Below are positions 35,201-45,210 of a stretch of DNA of 64,000 nt, in pieces. The notes beneath the pieces were generated by a model. That model saw nothing but the letters and a program-made list of their open reading frames with translations, was not told the DNA's origin and did not search any database. The stretch's first letter is position 1. The number at the start of each line of letters is the position of its first letter. The DNA comes from Chryseobacterium indologenes (GTDB lineage: Bacteria; Bacteroidota; Bacteroidia; Flavobacteriales; Weeksellaceae). The DNA is taken from assembly GCF_018362995.1 (NCBI RefSeq), contig NZ_CP074372.1, positions 2,294,001 through 2,358,000 of the forward strand. Direction: 5' to 3'. Both the position numbers and the translations under genes were made by a program.

Positions 35201-35234
35201 ATCTTTAGTTTTTGAGTGCACGTAGAGGTGCATT

Positions 35235-36425
35235 TTAATTCACAATAAGCTCACTGATCTTATTTCCTATAGAAAGACAGGAAGTGGCTGCCGGAGAGGG
35301 TGCATTTCTTACGTGAATAATGTTTCCGTTTTTCACGATATCAAAATCATCAATTAATCCTCCATTTCTGTCACAAGCCTGAGCTCTTACACCTGAGCCT
35401 CCTGCTACGAGGTCATTTTCCTGTATTTCCGGTAAAAGTTTCTGTAAAGCTTTTGTAAACGCGGATTTGGAAAGTGAACGGTGCATTTCTCCCATTCCTG
35501 TTTTTCCGTATTTCGCTACAATTTTCCTAAATCCAGGCCATAGCATAGTCTGCATCGTTTCGTTGAAATTGAAATCGAAAAAATGGTATCCTTCCTTCTT
35601 GAAAGCCAAAACAGCATTAGGACCAGCTTCGATATTACCATCAATCATTCTGGTAAAGTGTACTCCAAGGAACGGAAAGCTAGGGTCAGGAACCGGATAA
35701 ATAAGATGTTTTACCAAATATTTTTTTTCATCCTTAATCTTATAATATTCTCCTCTGAACGGAATAATGACCACATCGTTTTTTTCGTTGGTCATTTTGG
35801 TGATCTTATCAGAATAAAGTCCTGCGCAGGAAATCAGCTTTTTGGTTTTAAATTCGGAAACGTTGGTGTTTACAATAATTTCAGATCCTTTATCAATGAT
35901 GTTTTTTACTTCATTGTTGAATCTCACTTCTCCTCCTAATTCTTCAAAAAGTTCTTTTATTTTTTTTGCTATTCCCGGATAATCAATAATTCCGGTTTGT
36001 GGCACTTTTATTGCTCTTATACCTTCGCAGTGAGGTTCAATTTCACGGAATTCTTCTCTTGAAAGATATTTTAAGTTTTGCAGACCGTTTTCAATACCTC
36101 TTTTATAAATATTATCTAAAAGGGGTAATTCTTCCTGTGAGGTAGCTACGATTATTTTGCCGCAAAGGTCGTATCTTATTCCGTATTTCTCGGCAAAATT
36201 AATGACTGAATTATATCCTTCGATACAGTTTTTTGCTTTAAGGCTGCCTGGTTTATAATAAATCCCACTATGGATTACGCCGCTGTTGTGTCCCGATTGG
36301 TGCAATGCAACATCGTTTTCTTTTTCTAAAATTAAAATCTTAGAATCAGGATTTTTCAGCTTAGTTTGATAGGCCGTAGCCAATCCTACCAAACCTGCAC
36401 CAATGATTATAATATCATAGCTCAT
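35235..36425 (-). CDS. lhgO: L-2-hydroxyglutarate oxidase (FAD-dependent)
   Basis: A 396-residue FAD oxidoreductase of the DAO family. N-terminal FAD site: YDIIIIGAGLVGLATAYQ with LILEKENDVALHQSGHNSGVIHSGIYYKPGS, the signature of LhgO/L2HGDH. C-terminal pieces are LKSAGGSGVRAQAC-like (VAGGSGVRAQACDRNG) and HVRNAPSPAATSCLSIG. It oxidises L-2-hydroxyglutarate to 2-oxoglutarate, passing electrons to quinones. Its place between the WbpA-like gene (7 bp away) and the WbpE gene is striking, because this pathway forms 2-hydroxyglutarate when WbpB's NADH is re-oxidised by 2-oxoglutarate. The functional link is an inference. Confidence 0.92.
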   Translation of the reverse strand: MSYDIIIIGAGLVGLATAYQTKLKNPDSKILILEKENDVALHQSGHNSGVIHSGIYYKPGSLKAKNCIEGYNSVINFAEKYGIRYDLCGKIIVATSQEELPLLDNIYKRGIENGLQNLKYLSREEFREIEPHCEGIRAIKVPQTGIIDYPGIAKKIKELFEELGGEVRFNNEVKNIIDKGSEIIVNTNVSEFKTKKLISCAGLYSDKITKMTNEKNDVVIIPFRGEYYKIKDEKKYLVKHLIYPVPDPSFPFLGVHFTRMIDGNIEAGPNAVLAFKKEGYHFFDFNFNETMQTMLWPGFRKIVAKYGKTGMGEMHRSLSKSAFTKALQKLLPEIQENDLVAGGSGVRAQACDRNGGLIDDFDIVKNGNIIHVRNAPSPAATSCLSIGNKISELIVN

Positions 36426-36431
36426 TATCTG

Positions 36432-37727
36432 TTACAGTCTTGCATCCACCAGATTTCTGTCTAAACATGCCTTGGTATCAAAAACCACAGCATTTTCTTT
36501 TTTAAGCTGATCCATATCCATTTCCAGAAACTCATTATGAGATACTGCAATAACTAAAGAATCATACTTTTTCCCTTCCTGCAGAGTATCCAGAATATCA
36601 ATTCCATATTCATGTTTTACTTCCTCTTTGCTCGCCCACGGATCATAAATATCTACATTCACTCCGTAATCAGCAAGTTCTCTGTAAATATCAACAACTT
36701 TAGTATTTCTGACATCCGGGCAGTTTTCCTTGAACGTAACTCCTAAAATCAAGGCATTTGAATTCTTGATCACTCCACCTTTTGCAATAAGAAGCTTTAC
36801 TACTTTAGCTGCAACAAACTTAGCAATAGAATCGTTTACACGTCTTCCTGATAAAATAACATCCGGGTGGTATCCTAACTGCTCTGCCTTGTGTGCAAGG
36901 TAATAAGGATCTACGGAGATACAATGTCCTCCTACTAATCCCGGTTTATATTTAAGGAAATTATATTTTGTTCCAGCAGCTTCCAATACATCATTGGTAT
37001 CAATTCCTACTCTATCAAAAATTAAAGCTAATTCGTTCACAAAGGAAATATTAACATCTCTTTGTGCGTTTTCAATAGCTTTAGAAGCTTCTGCAACTTT
37101 AATGCTGGGTGCCTTGTGCGTTCCAGCTGTAATGATTTTCTTATATAGATTATCCACTTCTTCGGCAATCTTTTCCGTAGAACCTGAAGTTACTTTCTTA
37201 ACACTGGTAAGCGTATTCACTTTATCTCCCGGATTAATTCTCTCTGGAGAATATCCTACAAAAAAGTCTTCGTTAAACTGAAGTCCTGAATATTTTTCAA
37301 GAACCGGTACACATTCTTCTTCGGTACATCCTGGAAAAACTGTAGATTCATAGATAACAATATCTCCTTTTTTGATAATTTCGCCCAACATTTTTGAGGC
37401 AGAAATCAGTGGATTCAGATCCGGAGCATTGTATTTATCAATAGGGGTAGGAACTGTTACAATGAATACATTAGCTTCAGAAATATCAGACAACAGGCTT
37501 GTTGCCTTGTAGCCTAAAGAACCATTAGATTCATTATATTTTTTCAGCCCGTTATTTAATTTATCAACATCTGCTTCAAGCGTTATATCCTTTCCCTCAT
37601 TAAGCTGATCAACACGCTGTGTATTGATATCAAATCCAAAGACAGGATAATGATCTGCAAATTCAAGAGATAAAGGAAGACCTACATAACCCTGGCCTAT
37701 AACCGCTATTTTATATGTTGTTATCAT
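36432..37727 (-). CDS. UDP-N-acetylglucosamine 6-dehydrogenase (WbpA/TviB-like)
   Basis: A 431-residue nucleotide-sugar dehydrogenase. The N-terminal NAD domain is KIAVIGQGYVGLPLSLEF, with TVPTPIDKYNAPDL and the YESTVFPGCTEEECVPVLE segment shared with TviB and WbpO. The catalytic nucleophile is Cys269 in GLVGGHCISVDPYYLAHKAEQLGYHP; Lys216 (EASKAIENAQRD) assists. It oxidises C6 twice to make UDP-N-acetyl-glucosaminuronic acid, feeding the WbpB/E/D genes downstream. Choice of GlcNAc over GalNAc is inferred from that context. Its ATG shares one base with the wzc stop codon (TAATG). Confidence 0.92.
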   Translation of the reverse strand: MITTYKIAVIGQGYVGLPLSLEFADHYPVFGFDINTQRVDQLNEGKDITLEADVDKLNNGLKKYNESNGSLGYKATSLLSDISEANVFIVTVPTPIDKYNAPDLNPLISASKMLGEIIKKGDIVIYESTVFPGCTEEECVPVLEKYSGLQFNEDFFVGYSPERINPGDKVNTLTSVKKVTSGSTEKIAEEVDNLYKKIITAGTHKAPSIKVAEASKAIENAQRDVNISFVNELALIFDRVGIDTNDVLEAAGTKYNFLKYKPGLVGGHCISVDPYYLAHKAEQLGYHPDVILSGRRVNDSIAKFVAAKVVKLLIAKGGVIKNSNALILGVTFKENCPDVRNTKVVDIYRELADYGVNVDIYDPWASKEEVKHEYGIDILDTLQEGKKYDSLVIAVSHNEFLEMDMDQLKKENAVVFDTKACLDRNLVDARL

Positions 37728-40123
37728 TAACTAAGTTTATTTTTTATTTTTTGAAACCAAGATTGTTCTGCATGCTGGTTATATCCATAACCGTATTTGT
37801 TACTATATCCTAAATCTTCTCTATTTACATCGTTCAGTACAAATCCAACATTTTTAATTTTTTTCTGATCAATATTGCTATTTGCAAATTCTAATAATGC
37901 CTTTTCTGTATACTTAGATCTGGATACATAAATAGTAATATCCGAAAGTTCAGCAATAAGGAATGTATCTGTAACAAGAAGCAATGGTGCTGTATCTAAG
38001 ATAATATACTCATATTTATCTTTCAATTCACTTAAAAGGATTTCATAACGACCGTTGGATAATAATTCTGTTGGGTTCGGAGGAATCATTCCTGAATAAA
38101 TTACATCCAGATAAGGATTAAAAGATGATACATGAACAATATCTTCAAGTTTAGTATTGTCATCATAAAGATACTCTGTAAGTCCGGTAAGTCCTTTTCT
38201 TGCAGGATTATATCTTTGAAGCTGAGGATTTCTGATATCAGATCCTATGATAATTGCTTTTTTCTTAGGATTAGCCAATGTCAAAGCTAAATTGACAGAA
38301 GTAAACGTTTTTCCTTCTCCTTTTACTGTAGAAGTAACAAATACAACTTTTCCTTTTCCATCTTTTGAAAGCATGAAATTCATATTGGTAATAAGAATTC
38401 TAAATGCTTCCGCCATCGGAGTAATATCATTCGTTTTTACGATCTCAGAATCTCCTTTTTCAAGACTTGGTAATTCAGCAATAATAGGTGCATGTACAAG
38501 CTTTTCAAGGTCATGTTTTGTAACAATTTTATTATTGAAAAGTAATGTTAAATAAATAATAATAAAAGGAATTAATAAACCTGCTACTAAATAAACCGTC
38601 AAAATAACATTGGTCTTTGGAGAAATCGCTGCTGGTGAAGCATAGGCAGCATCCAGGACTTTTGCTTTTGGAGCTAAAATAGATTGTGCAATAGCAGTCT
38701 CTTCTCTTTTTTGAAGTAAAAGCAAGTAAAGATTCTCTTTAATCTGCTGCTGTCTTTCTATACTTCTGAACATTTTTTCGATAGAAGGAAGTTTGGATAT
38801 TTTCCCGGAAACTTTATTTTGTTCTCCTAAATATTCATTTTTTGCCAGTTCCAGCCCCACTCTATTTCTTTGGAGAGTCTGCATAATAGAACTACGCATT
38901 GCGTTAATTTGTTTTGTAACATCTACTACAGTAGGGTTTTCCGGTGTAGCAGATTCAAGTAATCTGTTTCTCTGTAAAACAAGTTGGTTATATGCAGATA
39001 TCCCTGATATTGCTTCGGGATTATTCAGTCCTACATTTGCGGGCAGAACCTGATACTGTCCTTGTTTAGAAACATAACCTATAAGAGCTGTTGTAAGTTC
39101 CAGTTGAGCATCTACATCCAGTTGCTTAGCTCTGGCTGCTGCAGAACTTTCTAAATTAATTTTAGCTTCCGTTTCTAAATCAGTAAGGTTATTTTTCGAT
39201 TTAAAACTTTCTTTCTGATTTTCAACTTCCCCCAGCTCTCCTGATAATTTTTTAATTCTATCTTCAATAAAATCTAAAGTCTTTTTTGATTCTGAATTTT
39301 TATCTACAATAGCATCATTGTTATAAGCTATTACCAGGCTATTGATAATATCTTTTGCTTTTGCTATCTGAGGATATTGATATGCAAGTTTTAGAACAGT
39401 AGTTTCTCTATTGACAAGATCAACATTAAGCGGCCCTTGAAGGCTATTTACAGCAGCTTCCAGAGAAGATATCTGAAGCACCAGATTGTTTATGTTTATG
39501 CCCTTAACTTCTGCAGAGTTAAATTTGGGATTTTTTGTTATTATAATGTTTGCAAACGGTAAACTTATTGTCTTACCATAAGTTGTTACAATATCTTTTT
39601 TAAGGCTTTCACCAGTCAAAGTTAACTTCTCTCCATTGATTGCAAGTAGAATTGTATTTATAGCACCTTTATCTTTCTTTTCGCCAATTACTCTCACTTC
39701 TACAGGGGAAGTTTCTTTATATAACTCTAGGGTTCTGATCTTTCCTTTTGCTGTAATATTAGTTTGAAGATTTAAACTGCTGATAACTTCACTCATCATT
39801 TTTTTTGACTTCAAAACTTCTATTTCATTGGCTATACTATTGGTTTTAAGACCTCCAATTCCTGATAAATCAGGTAAGACTCCCAAATCGTTTGCCATTA
39901 CTGATGAAGAAGAATTTTTAGCATCTTTGATAAGAATTGTAGACTGTACACCATATACAGGAACCATAAATTTCAATGAAATATAGCCTATTACGAGAGC
40001 AATAAATGCGCTTATAATAAACCAAGGCCATCTTCGGATATATGGTTTTAAAATTTCACTAACATTAATTCTCTTTGTGTCGTTTTCGTCTTCTGAAAAT
40101 TGTGAAGTTCGCTGGTTATCCAT
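37727..40123 (-). CDS. wzc: Polysaccharide co-polymerase / BY-kinase (Wzc-like)
   Basis: A 798-residue inner-membrane protein. It has an N-terminal Wzz domain flanked by membrane helices ([19 protein letters not shown] near 35; [20 protein letters not shown] near 510), a long coiled-coil periplasmic stretch, and a cytosolic bacterial tyrosine kinase domain. That domain shows the Walker A motif [18 protein letters not shown], Walker A' [12 protein letters not shown] and [16 protein letters not shown]-terminal tyrosine cluster ([10 protein letters not shown]) is the likely autophosphorylation tail. It controls chain length and couples assembly to Wza export. The start is the ATG at 40123; the base triplet at 40126 is a TTG. 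Confidence 0.93.
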   Translation of the reverse strand: MDNQRTSQFSEDENDTKRINVSEILKPYIRRWPWFIISAFIALVIGYISLKFMVPVYGVQSTILIKDAKNSSSSVMANDLGVLPDLSGIGGLKTNSIANEIEVLKSKKMMSEVISSLNLQTNITAKGKIRTLELYKETSPVEVRVIGEKKDKGAINTILLAINGEKLTLTGESLKKDIVTTYGKTISLPFANIIITKNPKFNSAEVKGININNLVLQISSLEAAVNSLQGPLNVDLVNRETTVLKLAYQYPQIAKAKDIINSLVIAYNNDAIVDKNSESKKTLDFIEDRIKKLSGELGEVENQKESFKSKNNLTDLETEAKINLESSAAARAKQLDVDAQLELTTALIGYVSKQGQYQVLPANVGLNNPEAISGISAYNQLVLQRNRLLESATPENPTVVDVTKQINAMRSSIMQTLQRNRVGLELAKNEYLGEQNKVSGKISKLPSIEKMFRSIERQQQIKENLYLLLLQKREETAIAQSILAPKAKVLDAAYASPAAISPKTNVILTVYLVAGLLIPFIIIYLTLLFNNKIVTKHDLEKLVHAPIIAELPSLEKGDSEIVKTNDITPMAEAFRILITNMNFMLSKDGKGKVVFVTSTVKGEGKTFTSVNLALTLANPKKKAIIIGSDIRNPQLQRYNPARKGLTGLTEYLYDDNTKLEDIVHVSSFNPYLDVIYSGMIPPNPTELLSNGRYEILLSELKDKYEYIILDTAPLLLVTDTFLIAELSDITIYVSRSKYTEKALLEFANSNIDQKKIKNVGFVLNDVNREDLGYSNKYGYGYNQHAEQSWFQKIKNKLS

Positions 40124-40129
40124 CAATTT

Positions 40130-40954
40130 TTATTTCTTATTAAATAAACTTACCACTACTGCTATGGCTGTAATACCGATAGAAATTGCTGTCAGGTAAA
40201 GACCTGTATTTGGGTTTTGTTTTGCCATAACATCTTTTGTATTGTTTGAGGAAACAATAATGGCATCCCCTTGTTTCAGGTTATAATATGGAGAATTAAT
40301 TAAATTAGCATCATGAAGATTAATGCGGCCGTGAGAAACAACCCCGTTTTCTGTTCTTACCACCAATATATCATTTCTTTTTCCATATTGAGTCAAATCG
40401 CCAGCCATCCCTAATGCATTCCAGATCGTTGCCTGCCCGTTTGCAATAGTATAGTCACCCTGTCTATTTACTTCTCCTAATACAGTCACTTTAAAATTCG
40501 ACAGTCTCATATTAACTGTTGGGTTAATGACATATTTCGTCATTTTTTCCCTTAGTTCATCTTTAAATGTTGTCAAAGTTTTATCTAAAGTATTCAGTTT
40601 TCCCAATATTGGAAAGTCAATATCGCCATTGGCATCTACAATATATGTTGGACCTGATAGTATTGTCGCACCCTGATTAGGAGTATTTCCTCCTGCTGCA
40701 GCATTGGTTTGAACAAGTTCTGATGAAGAATAGTTTTGATTAAAAGGTTTTACAACATCCATATCCTTTGCTGTGATCAGAATAACCAGCTGATCCCCTG
40801 CTTGAATTGTATTTGCAGAATTTTTAGCAGAAGCATTGATTGCAACCTGTTCTATATTCTGCATATAATTTAAATCATTCTTTGCATTGGGATTAACTTT
40901 ACAGGAAATCACTAAAGAGGACACCAAGATTACTGCTAATATTTTTCCTTTCAT
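40130..40954 (-). CDS. wza: Polysaccharide export outer-membrane lipoprotein (Wza-like)
   Basis: A 274-residue lipoprotein with a lipobox at LVISC (Cys18), then Poly_export and SLBB domains (about 50-240): NTIQAGDQLVILITAKD, VDANGDIDFPILGKLNTLDKTL, MTKYVINPTVNMRLSNFKVTVLGEVNRQG and NDILVVRTENGVVSHGRINL. Unusually the C-terminus is a hydrophobic helix (LYLTAISIGITAIAVVVSLF) with a basic tail, seen in Bacteroidota Wza proteins. It forms the export channel and partners wzc, which starts 7 bp after its stop. A -7 element just upstream drives expression. Confidence 0.92.
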   Translation of the reverse strand: MKGKILAVILVSSLVISCKVNPNAKNDLNYMQNIEQVAINASAKNSANTIQAGDQLVILITAKDMDVVKPFNQNYSSSELVQTNAAAGGNTPNQGATILSGPTYIVDANGDIDFPILGKLNTLDKTLTTFKDELREKMTKYVINPTVNMRLSNFKVTVLGEVNRQGDYTIANGQATIWNALGMAGDLTQYGKRNDILVVRTENGVVSHGRINLHDANLINSPYYNLKQGDAIIVSSNNTKDVMAKQNPNTGLYLTAISIGITAIAVVVSLFNKK

Positions 40955-40971
40955 TATATTGTTAAATTGTA

Positions 40972-40979
40972 CAAATATA
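40972..40979 (-). promoter_or_regulatory. Possible internal promoter of wza-wzc
   Basis: The minus strand reads TATATTTG (TAnnTTTG), 18 bp before the wza start, in the 39-bp gap after the dehydratase gene. No clean -33 element. It may add transcription within the operon. Confidence 0.4.
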
Positions 40980-40993
40980 CATTTATATTTTAT

Positions 40994-42922
40994 CTATTTA
41001 TCCAGGGCCTCATAGATTGAATTATTGCTTCGGAATTCCGGCACTATTGTCTTAAGAATCCTTACTACCTCTACTTTATCTCTTCTAAGGGAAGCTTTTG
41101 TAATTTGTGTGGTAAGCAACTCTATTTCTTCAAATCCTATAGAAGGGTCTTTAGAAATCATAATTTTTTCATTGTGCGTAGGAAGAGTTTTCGCATCATC
41201 ACTTAAAAGTTCTTCATAAAGCTTTTCTCCAGGTCTTAATCCTGTATAAATGATCTTAATGTCAATATTAGGTTCGAATCCTGATAATTTGATCATCCTT
41301 TTCGCAAGATCAAGAATTTTAACAGGTTCCCCCATATCAAAGACAAAAATTTCACCTCCTTCTCCCATTGTTCCGGCCTGAAGTACAAGTTCACAAGCCT
41401 CCGGAATAGTCATGAAATATCTTACAATTTCCGGGTGAGTGATGGTTACCGGACCTCCGGCTTCAATCTGTTTTTTAAAGTGAGGAATTACGGAACCGTT
41501 AGAACCTAATACGTTTCCAAATCTTGTTGTAATAAATTTGGTAACATTACCTTCTACATTTTGAAGCGACTGTACAAAAAGTTCTGCAGCTCGTTTTGAA
41601 GCACCCATAACGTTGGTAGGATTTACAGCTTTATCTGTAGATACCATTACAAACCTGTTTACTTTATACTTGCTGGATAGTTTTGCAACAATCTTTGAAC
41701 CTAATATATTAACAAAAATTGCTTCGTGTGGATTTTCTTCTACCAAAGGCACATGCTTATAAGCAGCAGCATGGTATACCATCGAGAATTTATAGGTCTG
41801 GAATAAAGATTCCATTCTGTGATGATTAGAAACATCTCCTAAAACAAATTTGAAAGCAATATGAGGAAACTTTTCTCTCATTTCGAGTTCAATTTCATAA
41901 AGAGGAGTTTCTGCCTGATCCAGAACGACAATTAGAGAAGGATTAAAGTTAGCAACCTGTCTTACAATTTCACTTCCAATGGATCCTGCTCCACCAGTTA
42001 CTAATACGGTTTTATCATAATGTCTGCTCTTGACTTTTTCGTTTTGAATTTTGATAGGCTTTCTATTCAGCAAGTCTTCAATTTGAAGGTTTCTGATAGA
42101 CCCACCCAGATCGCTGTCTCTCAGCTTTTGTACTGATGGTGCCTTAAAGACGTTAAGATCTTTCTCTAAAAATAAATTCACCCACGTATTCATCTCATCT
42201 CTGGCCATCATCTCTTTAACAATGAGAATTCCATCAATAATAAGATCTTCTTTGGTGTTTTCTTCTATTTTTTGTTTTCCGTAGATCGGTTTTCCTAGCA
42301 GAGATGCTCTTTTAGAATCTGTTCTTTGTGTTAAAAAACCTACTACCTGATAAGGCAGGCTCGGATTATCAAGAATAGCACGTGCAATTGCAATTGATTG
42401 TTCATCAATCCCTAATACCAGAATTCTTTTTTTCAGTGCACTTCTTCTGTATTCCCTTACAATATGGAAAAATTCTTTCACATATAATCTGAAAAGGAAT
42501 AATCCCATAAATGAAATTACAAAATAAAGAATCAGATAAGGAGTAAGTATAAACTTGGCTCCTGTGGTCCAGAAATAAAGAATATTGATCGTTCCGATAG
42601 TCAGCATTGTGCAAAAGCATGATATCAGAAGCTTAAATAAGTCTATAAATGTTGAATGGCGGATAATTCCGGCATACGTCTTGAAGAGATACATAAAAAC
42701 AGTATTCGCCAAAATAATAAAAGCAAAAATTAAGCTTTTATCTTCATGGTAAATAAATTCCTGTTTAGTAATTTTTTCGATAATGTAAGTAGAAAGAAAT
42801 AGAGATATAACCAGAATAATAATGTCTATTACAAGAATTATCCATCTAGGAAGATATCTTACGTCTGAGAGATTGACAACATTATCCCCTCCAAATATTG
42901 TTTTTCTAAGAGAATCGTACAT
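40994..42922 (-). CDS. UDP-GlcNAc 4,6-dehydratase (PglF/WbpM/CapD-like)
   Basis: A 642-residue protein with four N-terminal membrane helices (~20-130), a Rossmann CoA-binding-like middle domain (ILVLGIDEQSIAIARAIL), and a C-terminal SDR domain. That domain has the NAD motif TGGAGSIGSEIVRQV, KFVLGDVSNHHRM, and TDKAVNPTNVMGASKRAAELF, in which Met replaces the usual catalytic Tyr, as in WbpM and PglF. It turns UDP-GlcNAc into UDP-4-keto-6-deoxy-GlcNAc at the membrane, feeding the PglE/PglD-like genes at 17703-19453. It is the first gene of the polysaccharide locus. Confidence 0.93.
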   Translation of the reverse strand: MYDSLRKTIFGGDNVVNLSDVRYLPRWIILVIDIIILVISLFLSTYIIEKITKQEFIYHEDKSLIFAFIILANTVFMYLFKTYAGIIRHSTFIDLFKLLISCFCTMLTIGTINILYFWTTGAKFILTPYLILYFVISFMGLFLFRLYVKEFFHIVREYRRSALKKRILVLGIDEQSIAIARAILDNPSLPYQVVGFLTQRTDSKRASLLGKPIYGKQKIEENTKEDLIIDGILIVKEMMARDEMNTWVNLFLEKDLNVFKAPSVQKLRDSDLGGSIRNLQIEDLLNRKPIKIQNEKVKSRHYDKTVLVTGGAGSIGSEIVRQVANFNPSLIVVLDQAETPLYEIELEMREKFPHIAFKFVLGDVSNHHRMESLFQTYKFSMVYHAAAYKHVPLVEENPHEAIFVNILGSKIVAKLSSKYKVNRFVMVSTDKAVNPTNVMGASKRAAELFVQSLQNVEGNVTKFITTRFGNVLGSNGSVIPHFKKQIEAGGPVTITHPEIVRYFMTIPEACELVLQAGTMGEGGEIFVFDMGEPVKILDLAKRMIKLSGFEPNIDIKIIYTGLRPGEKLYEELLSDDAKTLPTHNEKIMISKDPSIGFEEIELLTTQITKASLRRDKVEVVRILKTIVPEFRSNNSIYEALDK

Positions 42923-43280
42923 TGTCTATATTGGTGTTCATATTTAATTAATGTGTAATATCTGATCTTGTGATCAAAGATAATTCCGATACAATCATGC
43001 AAAAATAAAATAAATTTATTTCAATATGTTGAAATCAAAAATAAATTTGATGTTATATTTATGAAATCTCGCAATTTCATTATGATACAGCTAAATCTCA
43101 CAGACAAAAATCATACCATATAAAGTCTTATAAAGGCGATATTTATCTATAAAAATTCTTTATTTCAGCTGTTTTATCTTTAAAATAATTATTAAATATT
43201 TATGTATCAACCTCTTTCAATGAACTGATTGTTTTTTTGTTAAAAGTCATATGTCAAGTTTTTTGGAATTCATTAATATA
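42923..43280. other. 358-bp intergenic region upstream of the polysaccharide locus
   Basis: No gene is seen. The left end carries the locus promoter. At about 43060-43080 a short inverted repeat ATGAAAT / ATTTCAT with a 6-nt loop could be an operator. The rest is plain AT-rich sequence, and no clear terminator for recX was recognised. Confidence 0.45.
42975..43003 (-). promoter_or_regulatory. Main promoter of the polysaccharide locus
   Basis: The minus strand has TTTG (43000-43003), a 17-nt spacer and TATCTTTG (42975-42982), a full match to the Bacteroidota promoter, 52 bp before the dehydratase start codon. No other comparably complete promoter was noticed down to the terminator at 16.5 kb. 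Confidence 0.75.
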
Positions 43281-43739
43281 TTATTCAAAAATATCAATTA
43301 TTTTTTCATATTCAAAACCTTTACTCATCAAATATTTTATAGTCTTGGTTTTTTTTTGATATTCTTTCAAACCAGTTTGTTTAGAATAATACCCTTCAAA
43401 AATTTTCCTGATAGTCTTCTCATAATCAGAATCATCTATTTCATCAAAGCACGAACTGATCAACCTTTCTGAAATCTGTTTTTGCTTCAGATTCATTTTA
43501 ATTTTGGTCTTCCCCCAGTGTTTGATGTAAAATTTGCCTCTGATATAGCTTCGTGTAAACCTCTCTTCGTTCAGATAGTTTTCTTTCAGGAGATATAAAA
43601 TGATTTCTTCTTTAGCTTCATCAATAAGCAGAAATTCTCTCATCTTCTGTTCCACTTCTGCATGGCAGCGGTCCTGGTAAACACAGTAGTTCACCAGTTT
43701 CTGCTTGATTTCCTCGAAGGTATAAGATTTCTTTTCCAT
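43281..43739 (-). CDS. recX: Regulatory protein RecX
   Basis: A 152-residue all-helical protein made of repeated three-helix RecX units: YTFEEIKQKLVNYCVYQDRCHAEVEQKMRE, then the diagnostic LKENYLNEERFTRSYIRGKFYIKHWGKTKIKMNLKQKQI. RecX binds RecA filaments and tempers their activity in recombination and SOS. No recA is adjacent, unlike in many genera, but this is common in flavobacteria. It lies downstream of glyA with a terminator between them, so it is probably expressed from its own weak promoter or by read-through. Confidence 0.9.
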   Translation of the reverse strand: MEKKSYTFEEIKQKLVNYCVYQDRCHAEVEQKMREFLLIDEAKEEIILYLLKENYLNEERFTRSYIRGKFYIKHWGKTKIKMNLKQKQISERLISSCFDEIDDSDYEKTIRKIFEGYYSKQTGLKEYQKKTKTIKYLMSKGFEYEKIIDIFE

Positions 43740-43742
43740 TGA

Positions 43743-43775
43743 ATAAAAAAAGAATGAGCAGTTTGCCCATTCTTT
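43743..43775 (-). terminator. Terminator after glyA
   Basis: AAAGAATGAGC (43749-43759) and GCCCATTCTTT (43765-43775) pair over 11 positions with one G-T pair, with a 5-nt loop. On the minus strand a TTTTTTTA run follows. It sits in the glyA-recX gap. Confidence 0.75.
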
Positions 43776-43795
43776 ATATGATATCGGAATGTCTG

Positions 43796-45061
43796 TTAGT
43801 AATTGAACAGAGCTTTTCCTTCCATTAATTCGTTAACTTTCTTTCTTACGGATGTAAGAACTTCTTCATTTTTGATATTGTCTACCACTTCAGAAATCAA
43901 TCCTGCAATCGTATCCATATCATTTTCTTTCAATCCTCTTGTTGTAATTGCTGCCGTTCCTAATCTGATACCAGATGTTGTGAATGGTGACTTATCATCA
44001 AAAGGAACCATGTTTTTGTTACAAGTAATATCAGCAAGCACTAATGCTTTTTCTGTTTCTTTACCGTTTACTCCTTTATTTCTAAGGTCTACCAGCATCA
44101 AGTGATTGTCTGTGCCTCCGCTTACGATATCAAATCCTCTGTCGATCATCGCTTTTGATAACGCTTGAGCATTGGATTTAACTTGTTTTGCATATGTTTC
44201 AAACTGTCCGTCCAAAGCTTCACCGAAAGCTACTGCTTTACCAGCGATTACATGCTCAAGCGGTCCTCCCTGAATACCTGGGAATACAGCTCCGTCCAAT
44301 ACCTGGCTCATCATTTTGATTTCTCCTTTTGGAGTTTTGTGGCCATATGTATTTTCAAAATCTTTCCCCATCATAATCATACCTCCTCTTGGACCTCTTA
44401 GGGTTTTGTGAGTAGTGGTAGTTACTACATGACAATGTTCGAATGGTGAGTTTAATAATCCTTTTGCTACTAAACCAGCCGGGTGAGCGATGTCTGCCCA
44501 AAGCGTAGCTCCCACTTCGTCTGCTACTTCTCTGAATTTAGCATAATCCAAATCTCTTGAATACGCTGAGAAACCAGCAATAAGCATTTTTGGTTTTTCT
44601 CTTAGAGCAACCTCTCTCATTTGGTCATAGTCAATAAGACCTGTTTCCTGCTGTACTCCGTAAGAAACCACATTATATTGAATACCAGAAAAATTCACTG
44701 CAGAACCGTGAGTAAGGTGTCCTCCCATTGAAAGGTCCATCCCCATGATTTTATCGCCAGGTTTCAAAACTGCAAGATAAATGGCTGCATTTGCCTGAGA
44801 ACCGGAATGTGGCTGAACATTCACATAATCTACTCCGAAAAGTTCTTTTGCTCTGTTGATAGCCAATGTTTCAACCTCATCTACAACTTCACATCCTCCG
44901 TAATATCTTTTACCGGGATATCCTTCAGCATATTTATTTGTAAGTACACTTCCCATTGCTTTCATCACGTTTTCAGAAACAAAGTTTTCTGATGCGATAA
45001 GCTCTAATCCGTGAGTTTGTCTTTGTCTTTCCTTTTCAATCAGGTCGAAAATAATATCCAT
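43796..45061 (-). CDS. glyA: Serine hydroxymethyltransferase
   Basis: A 421-residue PLP enzyme of normal length that interconverts serine and glycine with tetrahydrofolate, the main source of one-carbon units. Visible are [32 protein letters not shown], the [11 protein letters not shown] segment, and the PLP lysine Lys219 in [16 protein letters not shown], an almost invariant family motif. The start is the ATG at 45061 ([15 protein letters not shown]); an in-frame GTG at 45088 adds residues not conserved in the family. A -7 promoter element lies 29 bp upstream and a terminator follows. Confidence 0.97.
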   Translation of the reverse strand: MDIIFDLIEKERQRQTHGLELIASENFVSENVMKAMGSVLTNKYAEGYPGKRYYGGCEVVDEVETLAINRAKELFGVDYVNVQPHSGSQANAAIYLAVLKPGDKIMGMDLSMGGHLTHGSAVNFSGIQYNVVSYGVQQETGLIDYDQMREVALREKPKMLIAGFSAYSRDLDYAKFREVADEVGATLWADIAHPAGLVAKGLLNSPFEHCHVVTTTTHKTLRGPRGGMIMMGKDFENTYGHKTPKGEIKMMSQVLDGAVFPGIQGGPLEHVIAGKAVAFGEALDGQFETYAKQVKSNAQALSKAMIDRGFDIVSGGTDNHLMLVDLRNKGVNGKETEKALVLADITCNKNMVPFDDKSPFTTSGIRLGTAAITTRGLKENDMDTIAGLISEVVDNIKNEEVLTSVRKKVNELMEGKALFNY

Positions 45062-45090
45062 TTTACTTTTAGTTTTTGAAATTTCCACCC

Positions 45091-45098
45091 CAAATGTA
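45091..45098 (-). promoter_or_regulatory. Putative -7 promoter element of glyA
   Basis: The minus strand reads TACATTTG (TAnnTTTG), 29 bp before the glyA ATG at 45061. No TTG at the standard -33 distance. Confidence 0.5.
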
Positions 45099-45210
45099 CG
45101 GATTTTTCATCGAGATTTCTCTATTGAAAAAATGATTTTAAACACTAAAAAATGAAAAACCTTATCAATAAATCAAATATTATGATCGTTTTAATTTGAT
45201 GGAAAAACCT

